A stretch of 64,000 nt of DNA from Olsenella sp. KH3B4 (GCA_900111695.1 FOHD01000010.1:1-64000), one strand, 5' to 3'; counted from the first letter of the stretch, positions 26,701 to 33,830 are shown. Numbers and translations: made by a program. The notes: generated from the letters alone by a model not told the origin.

Positions 26701-26902
26701 CTTCAGGAAGGGCAGCGTGCGCCACGTGTTCTTTGTGGCTGAGACCAAGGGCACCATGGACACGATGGAGATTTCCGGTGTCGAGAAGGCCAAGATCGCT
26801 TGTGCGGAGAGGCTCTTCGACGAGGCGAGCACATCCGACGTGCGCTACCATCAGGTGGCTGACTACGACGACCTACTCCAGTGGGTCGGGAGGCTGGAGT
26901 AG
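23711..26902 (+). CDS. res: type III restriction endonuclease/helicase (Res)
   Basis: 1063 residues. The SF2 motor has Walker A METGTGKT at 109-116 and the type III-style motif II DEPQ at 241-244. FSHSALREGWDNPNIFQIC with EVGRGMRLCVDQDG forms the motif V/VI region. The C-terminal nuclease is a PD-(D/E)xK site: Pro992-Asp993 (APDWAIAF) and Glu1011-x-Lys1013 (AETKGT). All key residues are present, so cleavage activity is expected with Mod. An unusual feature is that the AlbA_2 gene separates it from mod. Confidence 0.93.
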   Translation: MRLKFKVQQYQTDATDAVCDVFEGQPNQGAAAYLRDIGTLPVRGGMGALFNAGDLQQGMEEGYANAPVRLTESELLSNIRRVERRNQLDESETTCRDMAGIACHLDVEMETGTGKTYVYTKTMLELNRRYGWCKFIVVVPSVAIREGVKKSLESTEQHFFEQYGKRVNAFIYDSDRLNELDSFAQSSDVSCMIINMQAFNTSMKEGSNNKASRIIFDERDDFGSRRPIDVIAAMRPIVILDEPQKMGKRGSATQKGIALFKPLFVLGYSATHRERHDLVYSLDALDAYNQRLVKRIEVKGFKLKNMRGTDAYLFLRQILVTKNRPPVAVIEYKRMSASGRVGKATGRFEEGDSIYDVSGSTRLEAYRGYQIAGGNDGVVPGVDGRPGHVRFLNGVEIEEGTVYNDSALEDMQRVQIRETIRSHLEKEQALFRRGIKCLSLFFIDEVAKYRDVTGNGAAVGYGKVFEEEYAAAVADRLAHPTTDDLADRSYLEYLRRDTAHQVHDGYFSIDKKGHAVESKREKKAEAAEGIGINDDDARRGYDLILKDKERLLSLDEPVRFVFSHSALREGWDNPNIFQICTLKESGSETSKRQEVGRGMRLCVDQDGVRQDAQLLGPDEVQRVNVLTVIASESYETFVRDLQSDIRGTLRERPQKVEVDFFTGRTLEVEGEEVSFSAAESKAIYKYLIKNDFLDDADRPSDDFRAMVGEGKFQANAMHELPEGLDDEAHAKAIEALLRGVYDPHALDGMVQRAQEKVTENAIVQENFGRTEFKELWDRISRKHSYTVSFDDAELERKAVARIDRDLAVSRLQYTMTAGSQRDEGRREELASGRSFVAQRSETHDVDEATAPVAVTYDLVGEVAAAAQVTRASAARILSAISPQVFSLYRVNPEEFIKRAGGLILSEKAAMVVEHVEYHETDRIYDTAIFTSRMPDDASKAYEASKNVQRFVFPDSQGERRFAEDLDAASEVVVYAKLPRAFQIPTPVGNYAPDWAIAFRKGSVRHVFFVAETKGTMDTMEISGVEKAKIACAERLFDEASTSDVRYHQVADYDDLLQWVGRLE

Positions 26903-26904
26903 CC

Positions 26905-28683
26905 ATGGGAAAAGAACTGTTCGATAACATCCCCAGCAAGGTCGAGGACCTCCTCCACGACGTGAAGCTGGGAAAGATCGGCCTGCCCGACCTACAGAGG
27001 CCGTTCGTCTGGCCCGACAGCAAGGTCAGAGACCTCCTCGACTCAATGCTCAAGGGCTACCCCGTCGGCTACATCATGCTCTGGTCGTCGCCGGAAGAGT
27101 ACGAGAACGTCAAGCATATTGGCGACAACGAGAAGACTTACAAGGAGCCGGACGACCTTGTCATCGACGGCCAGCAAAGGCTTACGGCGCTGCTGGCGGC
27201 GTTGTACGGGACGCGGGTAAGGGACAAGAACTACAGGGACAGGACAATCAAAATTTCGTTCAACCCGCTCACGAGGGAGTTCGCGGTCTGGACGCAGGCA
27301 TACGAGAGGAACACGGAGTGGATTAGCTCCGTGAGCTCGGTGTTCGAAGCCGACCGGAACCACTCCGTGTCCAAGTTCCGCAAGTCCTTCATCAGGCAGG
27401 CCAACGAGGGCCGGAGGAGGAACGACCGGCCCGAACTGACCGACGAGGAGGAGGATCTGGTAGAGGAGAACCTCAACGACCTTCTCAACCTCGGCATATA
27501 CACCCTGCCGACACTCAAGATCAACTCGAAGGCAGACGAGGAGGACGTGGCGGAGATCTTCGTGCGCGTGAACTCGGGCGGGACCAAACTCACGGAGAAG
27601 AACTTCATCGAGACCTTGCTCGCGGTGTTCGACAACGAGGTTCACTCGCTCATAGACAGTTTCTGCGCGGAGTCACGCGTCCCCAAGAACGGGACCGCAT
27701 ACAACCAGATCATAGAGGTCGACCCGTCGCATCTCATCCGGGTTGCGGTCGGAGTCGGATTCAGGCGCGCCCGGCTAAAGTACGCCTACATGCTTCTCCG
27801 GGGGAAGGATCTCAAGACCGGCATCACCTCGAGCAAGACGCGCGAGGAGAACCTCGAGAAGTTCAAGAGGTCGCTTGACCTCGCGCTCAACCTCAACAAC
27901 TGGCATGCGTTCCTCAACCTGTTCGGCAAGGCGGGATACCTCAAGGGGAGCATCGTTGCCTCCACCAACGCGGTGGTCTTCAGCTACGTCCTCTATCTCA
28001 TCGGCAAGTACGACTACAAGGTGCCGCCGTTCGAGCTCAACAAGGTCATAACCAAGTGGATCTTCATGTCCACCATCACCGGCTTCTACACCGGGTCGAC
28101 CGAGTCCGAGGTCGAGAAGCAGTTCGCCGACCTGAGAGGCGTCACGACGGCGGACGGCTTCGTGGCATATCTCGAGTCTGCCATCGAGACCAGGTTCACC
28201 GACGACTTCTTCACCTACAGCCTTCCGAGCAGCCTCGAGGGTTCGTCTGCCAGCTCGCCGTCGTGGTTCGGCTACGTCGCCTCGCTCATCGTCCTTGGCA
28301 CGCCCATGCTGTTCAGCACGTCGCCGCTCGCCCAGTACTTCGCCATAGGGGCGAGCGGGAAGAAGGGCGCCATAGACAAGCACCACATCTTCCCGAAGAG
28401 CTACCTGACGAAGATCGGCTACGACAACGACCGCGACCGGAACCAGATCGCCAACTTCACGTACCTCGACTACAATACGAACATCGAAATCGGCGACCAG
28501 GCCCCTTCCGAATACGTCGCTGCCTTCAGGGAGAGGCTCGGCGAGGAGGGGTATGCCAGGACCTGCGATGACAACGCGCTTCCCCTCGGCTTCGAGAGCC
28601 TTGAGTACCCCGTTTTCCTCGCCAAGAGGAGGGTGCTCATGGCGGGCATCGTCAAGAAGGCGTACAAGAGGCTCTGCGAGTGA
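26905..28683 (+). CDS. DUF262 protein with C-terminal HNH-like motif (GmrSD-like)
   Basis: 592 residues. The DUF262 signature VIDGQQRLTAL is at about 86-96, preceded by LPDLQRPFVWPDSKVRDLL. A C-terminal HNH-like segment begins at His493-His494 (KHHIFPKSYL) with RNQIANFTYLD after it, as in DUF1524/GmrD nucleases. GmrSD is a type IV enzyme that cuts modified DNA using NTP. The gene starts two bases after res, so it is part of the operon. It could cut modified phage DNA that escapes Mod/Res. Confidence 0.88.
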   Translation: MGKELFDNIPSKVEDLLHDVKLGKIGLPDLQRPFVWPDSKVRDLLDSMLKGYPVGYIMLWSSPEEYENVKHIGDNEKTYKEPDDLVIDGQQRLTALLAALYGTRVRDKNYRDRTIKISFNPLTREFAVWTQAYERNTEWISSVSSVFEADRNHSVSKFRKSFIRQANEGRRRNDRPELTDEEEDLVEENLNDLLNLGIYTLPTLKINSKADEEDVAEIFVRVNSGGTKLTEKNFIETLLAVFDNEVHSLIDSFCAESRVPKNGTAYNQIIEVDPSHLIRVAVGVGFRRARLKYAYMLLRGKDLKTGITSSKTREENLEKFKRSLDLALNLNNWHAFLNLFGKAGYLKGSIVASTNAVVFSYVLYLIGKYDYKVPPFELNKVITKWIFMSTITGFYTGSTESEVEKQFADLRGVTTADGFVAYLESAIETRFTDDFFTYSLPSSLEGSSASSPSWFGYVASLIVLGTPMLFSTSPLAQYFAIGASGKKGAIDKHHIFPKSYLTKIGYDNDRDRNQIANFTYLDYNTNIEIGDQAPSEYVAAFRERLGEEGYARTCDDNALPLGFESLEYPVFLAKRRVLMAGIVKKAYKRLCE

Positions 28684-28818
28684 GGGCATCTGCCTGCGGG
28701 AGTACGGAGATTCCTGTGTTTAAGCAAGCCTGTTTTCGACAGCAAACAAGACGCTATCAAACACAGTTCCCGTGGCCCTTTCCCAGTGCCCCTGCACATG
28801 TGCCACGTGGATGCGTCG
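28684..28818 (+). other. right boundary of the defence island
   Basis: Short AT-richer spacer between convergent genes. An inverted pair CTGTGTTT (about 28712) and AAACACAG (about 28759) encloses about 40 bases and may be a terminator. No copy of the tRNA-Pro end or other attachment-like repeat was found here. Confidence 0.4.
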
Positions 28819-29703
28819 TTATGCTTTCCGGCTCATGGCTCTTTTTGCGGCTGCAAGCACCAGCGGGTTTGTTACCGGAATGTCCTCGATATCCTTTTTG
28901 AGCTTCAGCGCCTTCATCTGCGTGTCCGCATAATCGACATTCAGCTCAAGGCCAGACACGAAGCTGGCCCCGGCAGAGTTCACGAATACGATAGGCCATG
29001 CCATCTCGAGTGATGTGGCCAGACGACCCGCGGCTCCGGCCTCCTTGAGCAGTGCTTGCTCGCCGCCTGCCATCTTTTGGAACTCGCTCTTCATACCGGT
29101 ATCGGTACTTCCAGGCAGCACCGTGTTCACGCGGATGCCCTTCTTGCCAAGCTCAGTTGAGAGGCGCGCTGCATAGTAGCTGATGCATCTCTTTGCAAAG
29201 ATGTAGGCGAAGGTCGAAGGAGAAGACTTCTCAAGGTGCGCGATGGCCTCCTGGACCGCATCCCAGGACGAGGAGGATATAACCTTCTCCTCCTCTTTCC
29301 GGTACTTCATCCAGTTGAGTCCGGCGGTGGACGATACGTACATGATTGCTCCGCCAGCGCTCATGCGTGTCTTCAAGTACTGCTCGGTAATGTACCAGTT
29401 TGCCGTGTAATCGCAGTTGAACGTGGTGGCGTAGTCGGTTTTCAGACCGCTGAGCCCGGCTATTCCGAAGTAGCAGTCGATGTGGTCAGGGATCTTGAGG
29501 AATGCCTGGTCAATTGCTGCCTGGTCGGACAGGTTGACCATTATGTACTCCTTGATCCCCTCGACAGGGCACTCGCGCATGTCAAGCGAGTAAACCTCTG
29601 CGCCAAGCTCTGCCAGGATCTTAGTGGTCGCAAGTCCCATGCCGCTTGATGCGCCGGTAACAACGCACTTCTTCCCCTCGTATCCCAAGAGTTCGTCAAT
29701 CAT
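28819..29703 (-). CDS. short-chain dehydrogenase, 3-alpha-hydroxysteroid-dehydrogenase-like
   Basis: 294-residue SDR. Cofactor motif TGASSGMG, Ser in YVSSTAGLN, and the catalytic Tyr-x-x-x-Lys in TFAYIFAKRCISYY. A stretch of about 30 residues between the Ser and Tyr motifs (RKEEEKVISSSSWDAV) resembles the insertion in the bacterial 3-alpha-hydroxysteroid dehydrogenase/carbonyl reductase group. The substrate is uncertain. ATG 29703 has GGAGGAGAC upstream; the open frame extends further but runs into the tetR side. It is divergent from the TetR gene at 29812. Confidence 0.82.
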   Translation of the reverse strand: MIDELLGYEGKKCVVTGASSGMGLATTKILAELGAEVYSLDMRECPVEGIKEYIMVNLSDQAAIDQAFLKIPDHIDCYFGIAGLSGLKTDYATTFNCDYTANWYITEQYLKTRMSAGGAIMYVSSTAGLNWMKYRKEEEKVISSSSWDAVQEAIAHLEKSSPSTFAYIFAKRCISYYAARLSTELGKKGIRVNTVLPGSTDTGMKSEFQKMAGGEQALLKEAGAAGRLATSLEMAWPIVFVNSAGASFVSGLELNVDYADTQMKALKLKKDIEDIPVTNPLVLAAAKRAMSRKA

Positions 29704-29811
29704 CGCCGTCTCCTCCTTCGATATAGTGTGCTGTGGCTGAGTGTACTGGCACGGCTGTTGGACAAAGCATGCGGAGACGTGGGCCTGAGACAGGTGGGGA
29801 GGATGTGTCTC

Positions 29812-30333
29812 ATGTATTCGAGCGAGATGTCTATCATGCATGCCCTGTTCACCATCATGGACAAGAAGGCTCTGCCAGACGTCACCATGCGCGAGATTGC
29901 GCAGGAAGCAGGCGTCTCGCGCGCAACGCTGTACCGGCACTTCTCCTCGCCCGAAGACATCGTTCGGCGTTGGCTCCGAGAACTATGCCGAAAGGTGGTA
30001 ACCGACCAGGATTCATGGGAACCCAACGGCCGCGAGGCAATTCTGCATGCCTTTACTGTGCTGTATGGGGAGAGAGACACCCTCAGGTGTCTGGCTCGGC
30101 AGGGGCTGGACCATGAGGTGGCCCGTGCCATGTACGACGCGACCCTGTACCAGATCCGACGGCTCGACGTTCTGCATAGCAATTATCAAATCTATTACTT
30201 TGCGGGCGCCTCGATGGGGTTGCTTTCGTGCTGGACTAGGGGAGGCATGAAGGAAAGCCCTGAGGAAATTACTGACATCTTCATCGAGCTTCTCCATGGC
30301 TACATGGATGTGCACAGCTCCCAGGACCAATAG
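29812..30333 (+). CDS. TetR-family regulator
   Basis: 173 residues. The helix-turn-helix is VTMREIAQEAGVSRATLYRH, classic TetR. The C-terminal ligand domain is short and unassigned. ATG 29812 is preferred because GGTGGGGAGG lies about 9 bases upstream; ATG 29803 is too close to it. It is divergent from the SDR gene, with a spacer of about 108 bases, so it probably represses that SDR in the absence of its substrate. Confidence 0.85.
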   Translation: MYSSEMSIMHALFTIMDKKALPDVTMREIAQEAGVSRATLYRHFSSPEDIVRRWLRELCRKVVTDQDSWEPNGREAILHAFTVLYGERDTLRCLARQGLDHEVARAMYDATLYQIRRLDVLHSNYQIYYFAGASMGLLSCWTRGGMKESPEEITDIFIELLHGYMDVHSSQDQ

Positions 30334-30339
30334 CTCTCA

Positions 30340-30600
30340 GAAGGGAGGTCATTGCTGTTCGGAACATCCGCAGAGACTCAGATGCCATCTGCTTGACCGT
30401 CATGCTCGAATTGTCACGCACGAGCGAGAGCAGTCGCTCACGCGTTGCCGCAGCCGCATTCGTTATACCGACATTTATACCGTCATTTATACCGACATCG
30501 TAGCCAGACTCACCGATAGCGGGTTGGACAAGTCGATGTCTTCGTAGACCTTGATGGCGTTCTGCGCCTCGAGCAAGTCCTTGGGTGGCGTAATCGCCAG
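30340..30600 (-). pseudogene. remnant of an AlbA/Fic-type protein tail
   Basis: Two frames on the minus strand carry consecutive pieces of one protein. LAITPPKDLLEAQNAIKVYE continues to SNPLS in the first frame. The second frame holds GINDGINVGI repeats followed by a winged-helix start, AAAATRERLLSLVRDNSS. A frameshift lies near 30510. The repeat linker before a winged helix mirrors the architecture of the 22185 protein. No start codon and no complete domain remain. Confidence 0.6.
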
Positions 30601-30627
30601 AGGACGGTTTTCTCGCCGTCCTCTGGC
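30596..30627. terminator. strong perfect hairpin
   Basis: GCCAGAGGACGG (30596-30607) and CCGTCCTCTGGC (30616-30627) form a perfect 12-bp stem with an 8-base loop. It lies downstream of the small minus-strand gene ending at 30703. There is no T-run, so termination is only likely. Confidence 0.55.
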
Positions 30628-30702
30628 CACGTTTGACGCGTCCTCGCAGTCGCGCAGTCTCGTTATCCCCCCGCACGGCGTGCGGCTCGACTGCCACGCG
30701 CT

Positions 30703-30978
30703 CTACAGGCTGTGCTTCTTGAGCTTCTGGTCGAAGATCGCATTCACGATGTCGCTGAGCTGTGAGCGCGCCTCGTCAGGAAGCGGACCTTCCTGCGCTG
30801 CCACGGCATAGAGCTCGGGGTACTCGTGCTCGATCTTCTCGAAGGTCTTGCTCAATGCATGCTTGCGCACGAAGAACGGTATGCGCTTCACCTTGGCGTC
30901 ATCCACCAGCTCCAGGATCTTCCTGTTGGCGGCCTCGCTGCTCGAAGAGCCAATCGGCCCCGTCTCCTTCTCGGCCAT
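30703..30978 (-). CDS. small conserved-looking protein of unknown function
   Basis: 91 residues, charged and mostly helical in appearance. The start MAEKETGPIGSSSSEAAN is followed by ILELVDDAKVKRIPFFVRKH. ATG 30978 has GAGGAGAGGAAGAC upstream. I do not recognise the family. A perfect 24-base palindrome 19 bases upstream suggests it is tightly regulated, possibly by its own product or by a neighbouring antitoxin-type regulator. Proximity to hipB makes a toxin-antitoxin context possible, but nothing in the sequence proves it. Confidence 0.6.
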   Translation of the reverse strand: MAEKETGPIGSSSSEAANRKILELVDDAKVKRIPFFVRKHALSKTFEKIEHEYPELYAVAAQEGPLPDEARSQLSDIVNAIFDQKLKKHSL

Positions 30979-30997
30979 GCGTCTTCCTCTCCTCGGT

Positions 30998-31021
30998 AGA
31001 TACATTGTGCACAATGTATCT
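30998..31021. promoter_or_regulatory. perfect 24-base palindromic operator
   Basis: The half-site AGATACATTGTG is followed immediately by its exact reverse complement. It lies just upstream of the gene starting at 30978 and is much more AT-rich than its flanks. Perfect uninterrupted dyads of this size are typical of operators for dimeric or tetrameric repressors. The bound protein is unknown. Confidence 0.75.
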
Positions 31022-31301
31022 TAGGTATCCTGAATGCTGCCTGCCGCGGCGACATGCGATATGCACAGCATGTCCACGGAGTCGGGAAGGCTTGGCAGAA
31101 GGACTCTCAGAGCTATGCCCTAAGGCGTCTTTTGAGCACAGGCATCACGAGCAGGTGCCCCGATCAGGCACCAGCCACATTAGAAGCGCTGGTCTCGTAG
31201 TTTTGCGATCACGATGCCGGCCAGAGCGAACGCAGAGACGCCGACATGTCCCAAGGTGGACCGTAGGGATTCCCCGCTTGCGGGGTTCCCATTCGCGCGA
31301 C
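31022..31301 (-). other. short gap with a possible membrane-tail fragment
   Basis: About 280 bases without a complete gene. On the minus strand, frame SLRSTLGHVGVSAFALAGIV ending IAKLRDQRF looks like a hydrophobic helix with a basic tail, as at the end of a surface protein. It lacks a start, so it may be a remnant. A short dyad GACATGC/GCATGTC lies near 31054-31077 and a small hairpin CCCCGCTTGCGGGG lies near 31273. Confidence 0.35.
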
Positions 31302-31841
31302 TTAGCTGAACGCCTCGTTTAACGCCTGGACGCGCTCATCCACCACACGGCCCATCAGTTCGGCCTCCGCCTCCTTGCAACCGTTTCGCCTTGCAAGGCT
31401 TCTCCACGAATGTGCCGCGCCTACCACCCTCGCGACCGCAGTCGCGCTCTTCTCGGCTGTGAGGCCACATACTTTTGCCAGCTCCCGCAGTCCGTCGATC
31501 TCGGACCTGCCCGTCTCGCCAAAGACCGACGTGACGCGCTGTTTCCCTGGGTCGGGATTGATGTTGACGTCAAATACGGGGGAGAGAACCCAGCTTTCTC
31601 CTTTTCGAAGGAGGCCCAAGTTCCATGGAGCTCAAATAGGGAATCCTCGTCCGTTGCCGATGCCTGCCGCGTTCCTCAGGGGGAGCGACGGGTCAATTGC
31701 ATAGGCCCCCGCCGATGCAAGGTACCCCTGGTCGTAGACGAAGGATGAGCTGATGGACCCCCGACGCAGGCTGAAGTGGCAGACTCCCACGAGAGTGTCG
31801 CCTTTGGGACCCGAAGTAAATACCTGCACCGCGGGGATCAC
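31302..31841 (-). pseudogene. hipA: hipA toxin remnant with internal deletion
   Basis: The first 70 codons match the HipA N-terminal lobe (VQVFTSGPKGDTLVGV, AIDPSLPLRN). An in-frame TGA at 31632-31634 follows. In the same frame come the last 110 or so codons of HipA (NLGLLRKGESWVLSPVFDVN and KQRVTSV). The kinase core of roughly 230 residues is missing. The GTG start overlaps the hipB stop (GTGA), the normal hipBA arrangement. The serine/threonine kinase toxin must be inactive. Confidence 0.88.
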
Positions 31842-32143
31842 TGCCTGCTCCTCACACGTTGTGGAAGCGCTTGGTCGGCCCTTGCGCGCCCCAAGTCCGT
31901 CTGATAGGGGTCCGTTGCCTCAACTACGGCGTTGAGGGTCTGCAGCGCCCGACATGCGTTAAGGAACGTCTCGAGGCTAACGGAGGGGTCGCCGTTCTCC
32001 AGGCGCGAGATGGTCGCACGTGAGACATTGGCCTTGTCGGCAAGCTCCTGCGAGGTCAGGCCGTATAGCCTGCGCCATGTGGCTATGTTCTCGCCGATGC
32101 TCTTGGCCGCTAGTTTCGTTTTGGCTGACATAGGTCGCTTCAT
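31838..32143 (-). CDS. hipB: HipB-like XRE antitoxin/repressor
   Basis: 101 residues. The helix-turn-helix region GLTSQELADKANVSRATISR followed by LENGDPSVSLETFL is a standard XRE domain. ATG 32143 (MKRPMS) has an AGG about 8 bases upstream; ATG 32156-32158 is an alternative. It is intact although its toxin partner is gutted, so it may persist as an orphan repressor. Upstream DNA carries three TACGTA sites including a perfect dyad. Confidence 0.87.
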   Translation of the reverse strand: MKRPMSAKTKLAAKSIGENIATWRRLYGLTSQELADKANVSRATISRLENGDPSVSLETFLNACRALQTLNAVVEATDPYQTDLGRARADQALPQRVRSRQ

Positions 32144-32166
32144 ATTACTACCTGTCATAAATATAA

Positions 32167-32205
32167 TACGTAAAGTACAATTACGTATAATATAGTATAC
32201 GTAAT
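32167..32205. promoter_or_regulatory. hipB operator array
   Basis: TACGTA occurs at 32167-32172, 32182-32187 and 32198-32203, at 15-16 base spacing. The last two lie in a perfect 10-bp inverted repeat, ATTACGTATA (32180-32189) and TATACGTAAT (32196-32205). The stretch is very AT-rich and sits directly upstream of hipB, so autorepression is likely. Confidence 0.7.
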
Positions 32206-32353
32206 CGATGAATCAATCCAGTTTGCAGGGCCCTGCGGTGACGCGGGACCAAGGATTCGTCTGGATTGCGGTGGCAACGGCTCGTGCATGACATCAAAAG
32301 CGTATACGCAAGGACCGCCACGGAGCCCTCCGCGCGCGACGCTTTCCGGCAAC

Positions 32354-32812
32354 CTAGTACCTGTTGATTCGGCACTCTGCCTTGATGCGGCGGATGTCTT
32401 CCGGAAGTTCCTCGGCGGGCATGTTCTTGGGCGTGTCGCAGGTGCCCGACCTTGCCGCCACGTCGTAATACCAGCACTTGTAGGTAATGAAGTCGAGCGA
32501 GAGCCTGAGGTCCTCCATCTGCCTCAGGATGGCCTCACGCCGCTCGTTCACGATGCGCCGGCGCTCCTCGATGGTGGAGTCTCCCTTGCGATAGAGGTCT
32601 ATGTAGCGTTTGATCTCGCGGATGGGCATGCCAGACACCTTGAGCCGCTCTATGAAGCGCGCCCACTCCAGGTCGTCCTCGGTGAACACGCGGATGCCGC
32701 CCTGGCTTCGTGCCATGTCCGGGAACAGACCGTTCTTGTCGTAGTAGCGGATGGTCGACGCCGGCATCCCCAGCACGGCCGCCGCCTCCCCAATGGTGTA
32801 GACCTTCTCCAA
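32354..32812 (-). CDS. MerR-family regulator
   Basis: 152 residues. The MerR winged helix reads VYTIGEAAAVLGMPASTIRYYD then GLFPDMARSQGGIR, followed by a coiled-coil helix and a C-terminal region with two Cys (YKCWYYDV, SGTCDTP). TTG 32812 is chosen because AGGAGGGGAAG precedes it; ATG 32842 is possible. It is divergent from the flavin reductase gene, across a promoter with the long spacer typical of MerR targets. Confidence 0.85.
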   Translation of the reverse strand: MEKVYTIGEAAAVLGMPASTIRYYDKNGLFPDMARSQGGIRVFTEDDLEWARFIERLKVSGMPIREIKRYIDLYRKGDSTIEERRRIVNERREAILRQMEDLRLSLDFITYKCWYYDVAARSGTCDTPKNMPAEELPEDIRRIKAECRINRY

Positions 32813-32888
32813 AACGCTTCCCCTCCTGGTGTCGCCCCGCACCCCGTCACGGGATGTGAAGCCGCTTTCATAATTTAGAGAAAGTATA

Positions 32889-32919
32889 TTGACTTAAACC
32901 ATGGTCTAAGTCTGAGAAT
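32889..32919 (+). promoter_or_regulatory. MerR-type promoter with 19-base spacer
   Basis: TTGACT (32889-32894) and GAGAAT (32914-32919) are separated by 19 bases. Within the spacer lies an imperfect 22-base palindrome, from GACTTA to TAAGTC (32891-32912), centred on CATGG. MerR regulators activate exactly such over-spaced promoters by twisting the DNA. It drives the rightward redox genes. Confidence 0.65.
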
Positions 32920-32967
32920 CGTCCCAGCGACTTGAGGAAGACACAACTCGGACGATGGGAGACAGGA

Positions 32968-33033
32968 ATGAACGACGAGAAGGACCCCAAGATTGTGCTG
33001 GGCGCCTGGGCCTGGGAAAAGAAGATGGACTAG
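32968..33033 (+). CDS. 21-residue leader ORF (aldo-keto-reductase-like start)
   Basis: MNDEKDPKIVLGAWAWEKKMD, preceded by GGAGACAGG and ending 8 bases before the flavin reductase start. KIVLGAWAW resembles the first strand of aldo-keto reductases. It may be a translated leader peptide or the stub of a lost gene. Too short to be sure. Confidence 0.4.
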   Translation: MNDEKDPKIVLGAWAWEKKMD

Positions 33034-33041
33034 GAGAGACA

Positions 33042-33590
33042 ATGGCAAAGAAGAACCTTGGATCGAAGCTCGCGCTGTACCCCACGCCCGTGACGGTCGT
33101 GGGCGCCATGACGGACAAGGGTCCCAACTGGCTTCTCGTCGCGCACATCGGCATCATAGGGCACGACAGGGTGACCATCAGCTGCGCCAAGCAGCACTAC
33201 ACCAACCAGTGGATCCGCAAGAACGGCACCTGCTCGGTTAACCTGATCGATGAGAAGCTCCTTCGCGCGGCAGACCACGTGGGCAGCGTGAGCGGCACCA
33301 AGGAGGACAAGTCCTGCGCCTTTGCGTGGAGCGCGGCCGAGGACGGCGCGCCGCTCATCGACGAGTCGCCCCTCTCGCTTGCCTGCTCCGTCGAGGATGT
33401 GTACGAGACGGACGGCTTCGAGACCTTTGTGCTCGCGATCGACGGCACGTACGTGGACGAGGCATGCCTGGACGAGAAGGGAAAGATAGACTACGGCAGG
33501 GTGGCGCCGGTCCTCTTCGAGTTCCCCACCTACTCGTACTGGAGTCTTGGCGAGCGCGTCGGGGGATGCCTGCGTCTTGACAGGGAGTAG
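33042..33590 (+). CDS. flavin reductase-like FMN-binding protein
   Basis: 182 residues. LYPTPVTVVGAMTDKGPNWL followed by AHIGIIGHDRVTISCAKQHYT is the split-barrel flavin-reductase-like pattern. It probably binds FMN and reduces small electrophiles or supplies reduced flavin. ATG 33042 has AGGAGAG upstream. It is first in a MerR-controlled group with a flavodoxin remnant and an aldo-keto reductase, suggesting a response to a toxic carbonyl or redox compound. Confidence 0.85.
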   Translation: MAKKNLGSKLALYPTPVTVVGAMTDKGPNWLLVAHIGIIGHDRVTISCAKQHYTNQWIRKNGTCSVNLIDEKLLRAADHVGSVSGTKEDKSCAFAWSAAEDGAPLIDESPLSLACSVEDVYETDGFETFVLAIDGTYVDEACLDEKGKIDYGRVAPVLFEFPTYSYWSLGERVGGCLRLDRE

Positions 33591-33668
33591 TCTCGTGCCT
33601 GGCGTGAACGGTGGGCTCGGATTCCGCGACATCCGGACGGCGCCAATCCAAATGAGGGAGTATTCACT

Positions 33669-33803
33669 ATGACAAGAACGATCGTCACGTTCTTCAGCGC
33701 TACCGGCACGACGGAGATGGCGGCGGAGGCCCTTGCAAAGGCAGGTCACGCCGAGCTCTACCGGATTGAGCCCACAGAGCGCTACACGAGGCTTGGGATA
33801 TAG
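33669..33803 (+). pseudogene. truncated flavodoxin (N-terminal 44 residues)
   Basis: The frame reads MTRTIVTFFSATGTTEMAAE and ends at TAG after EPTERYTRLGI. FFSATGTTEMAAE is the flavodoxin phosphate-binding loop, and ELYRIEPTERYT matches the second strand of flavodoxins, but the remaining 100 or more residues are absent. The gene is intact only at its start. It lies in the operon between the flavin reductase and the aldo-keto reductase. Confidence 0.78.
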
Positions 33804-33830
33804 CTGGCTTTCTGCCGAAAGGAGGCAATC

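Noticed and set aside
26733..26927. Small plus-strand frame across the res end
   Set aside because: Arg-rich shadow of res in another frame, with no ribosome-binding site.
16006..28683. Island as DISARM or BREX
   Set aside because: Helicase, PLD-like and methylase parts recall DISARM, but no DUF1998 protein or DrmA helicase is present, and no BREX marker (PglZ, BrxC) is seen. Mod and Res are clearly type III.
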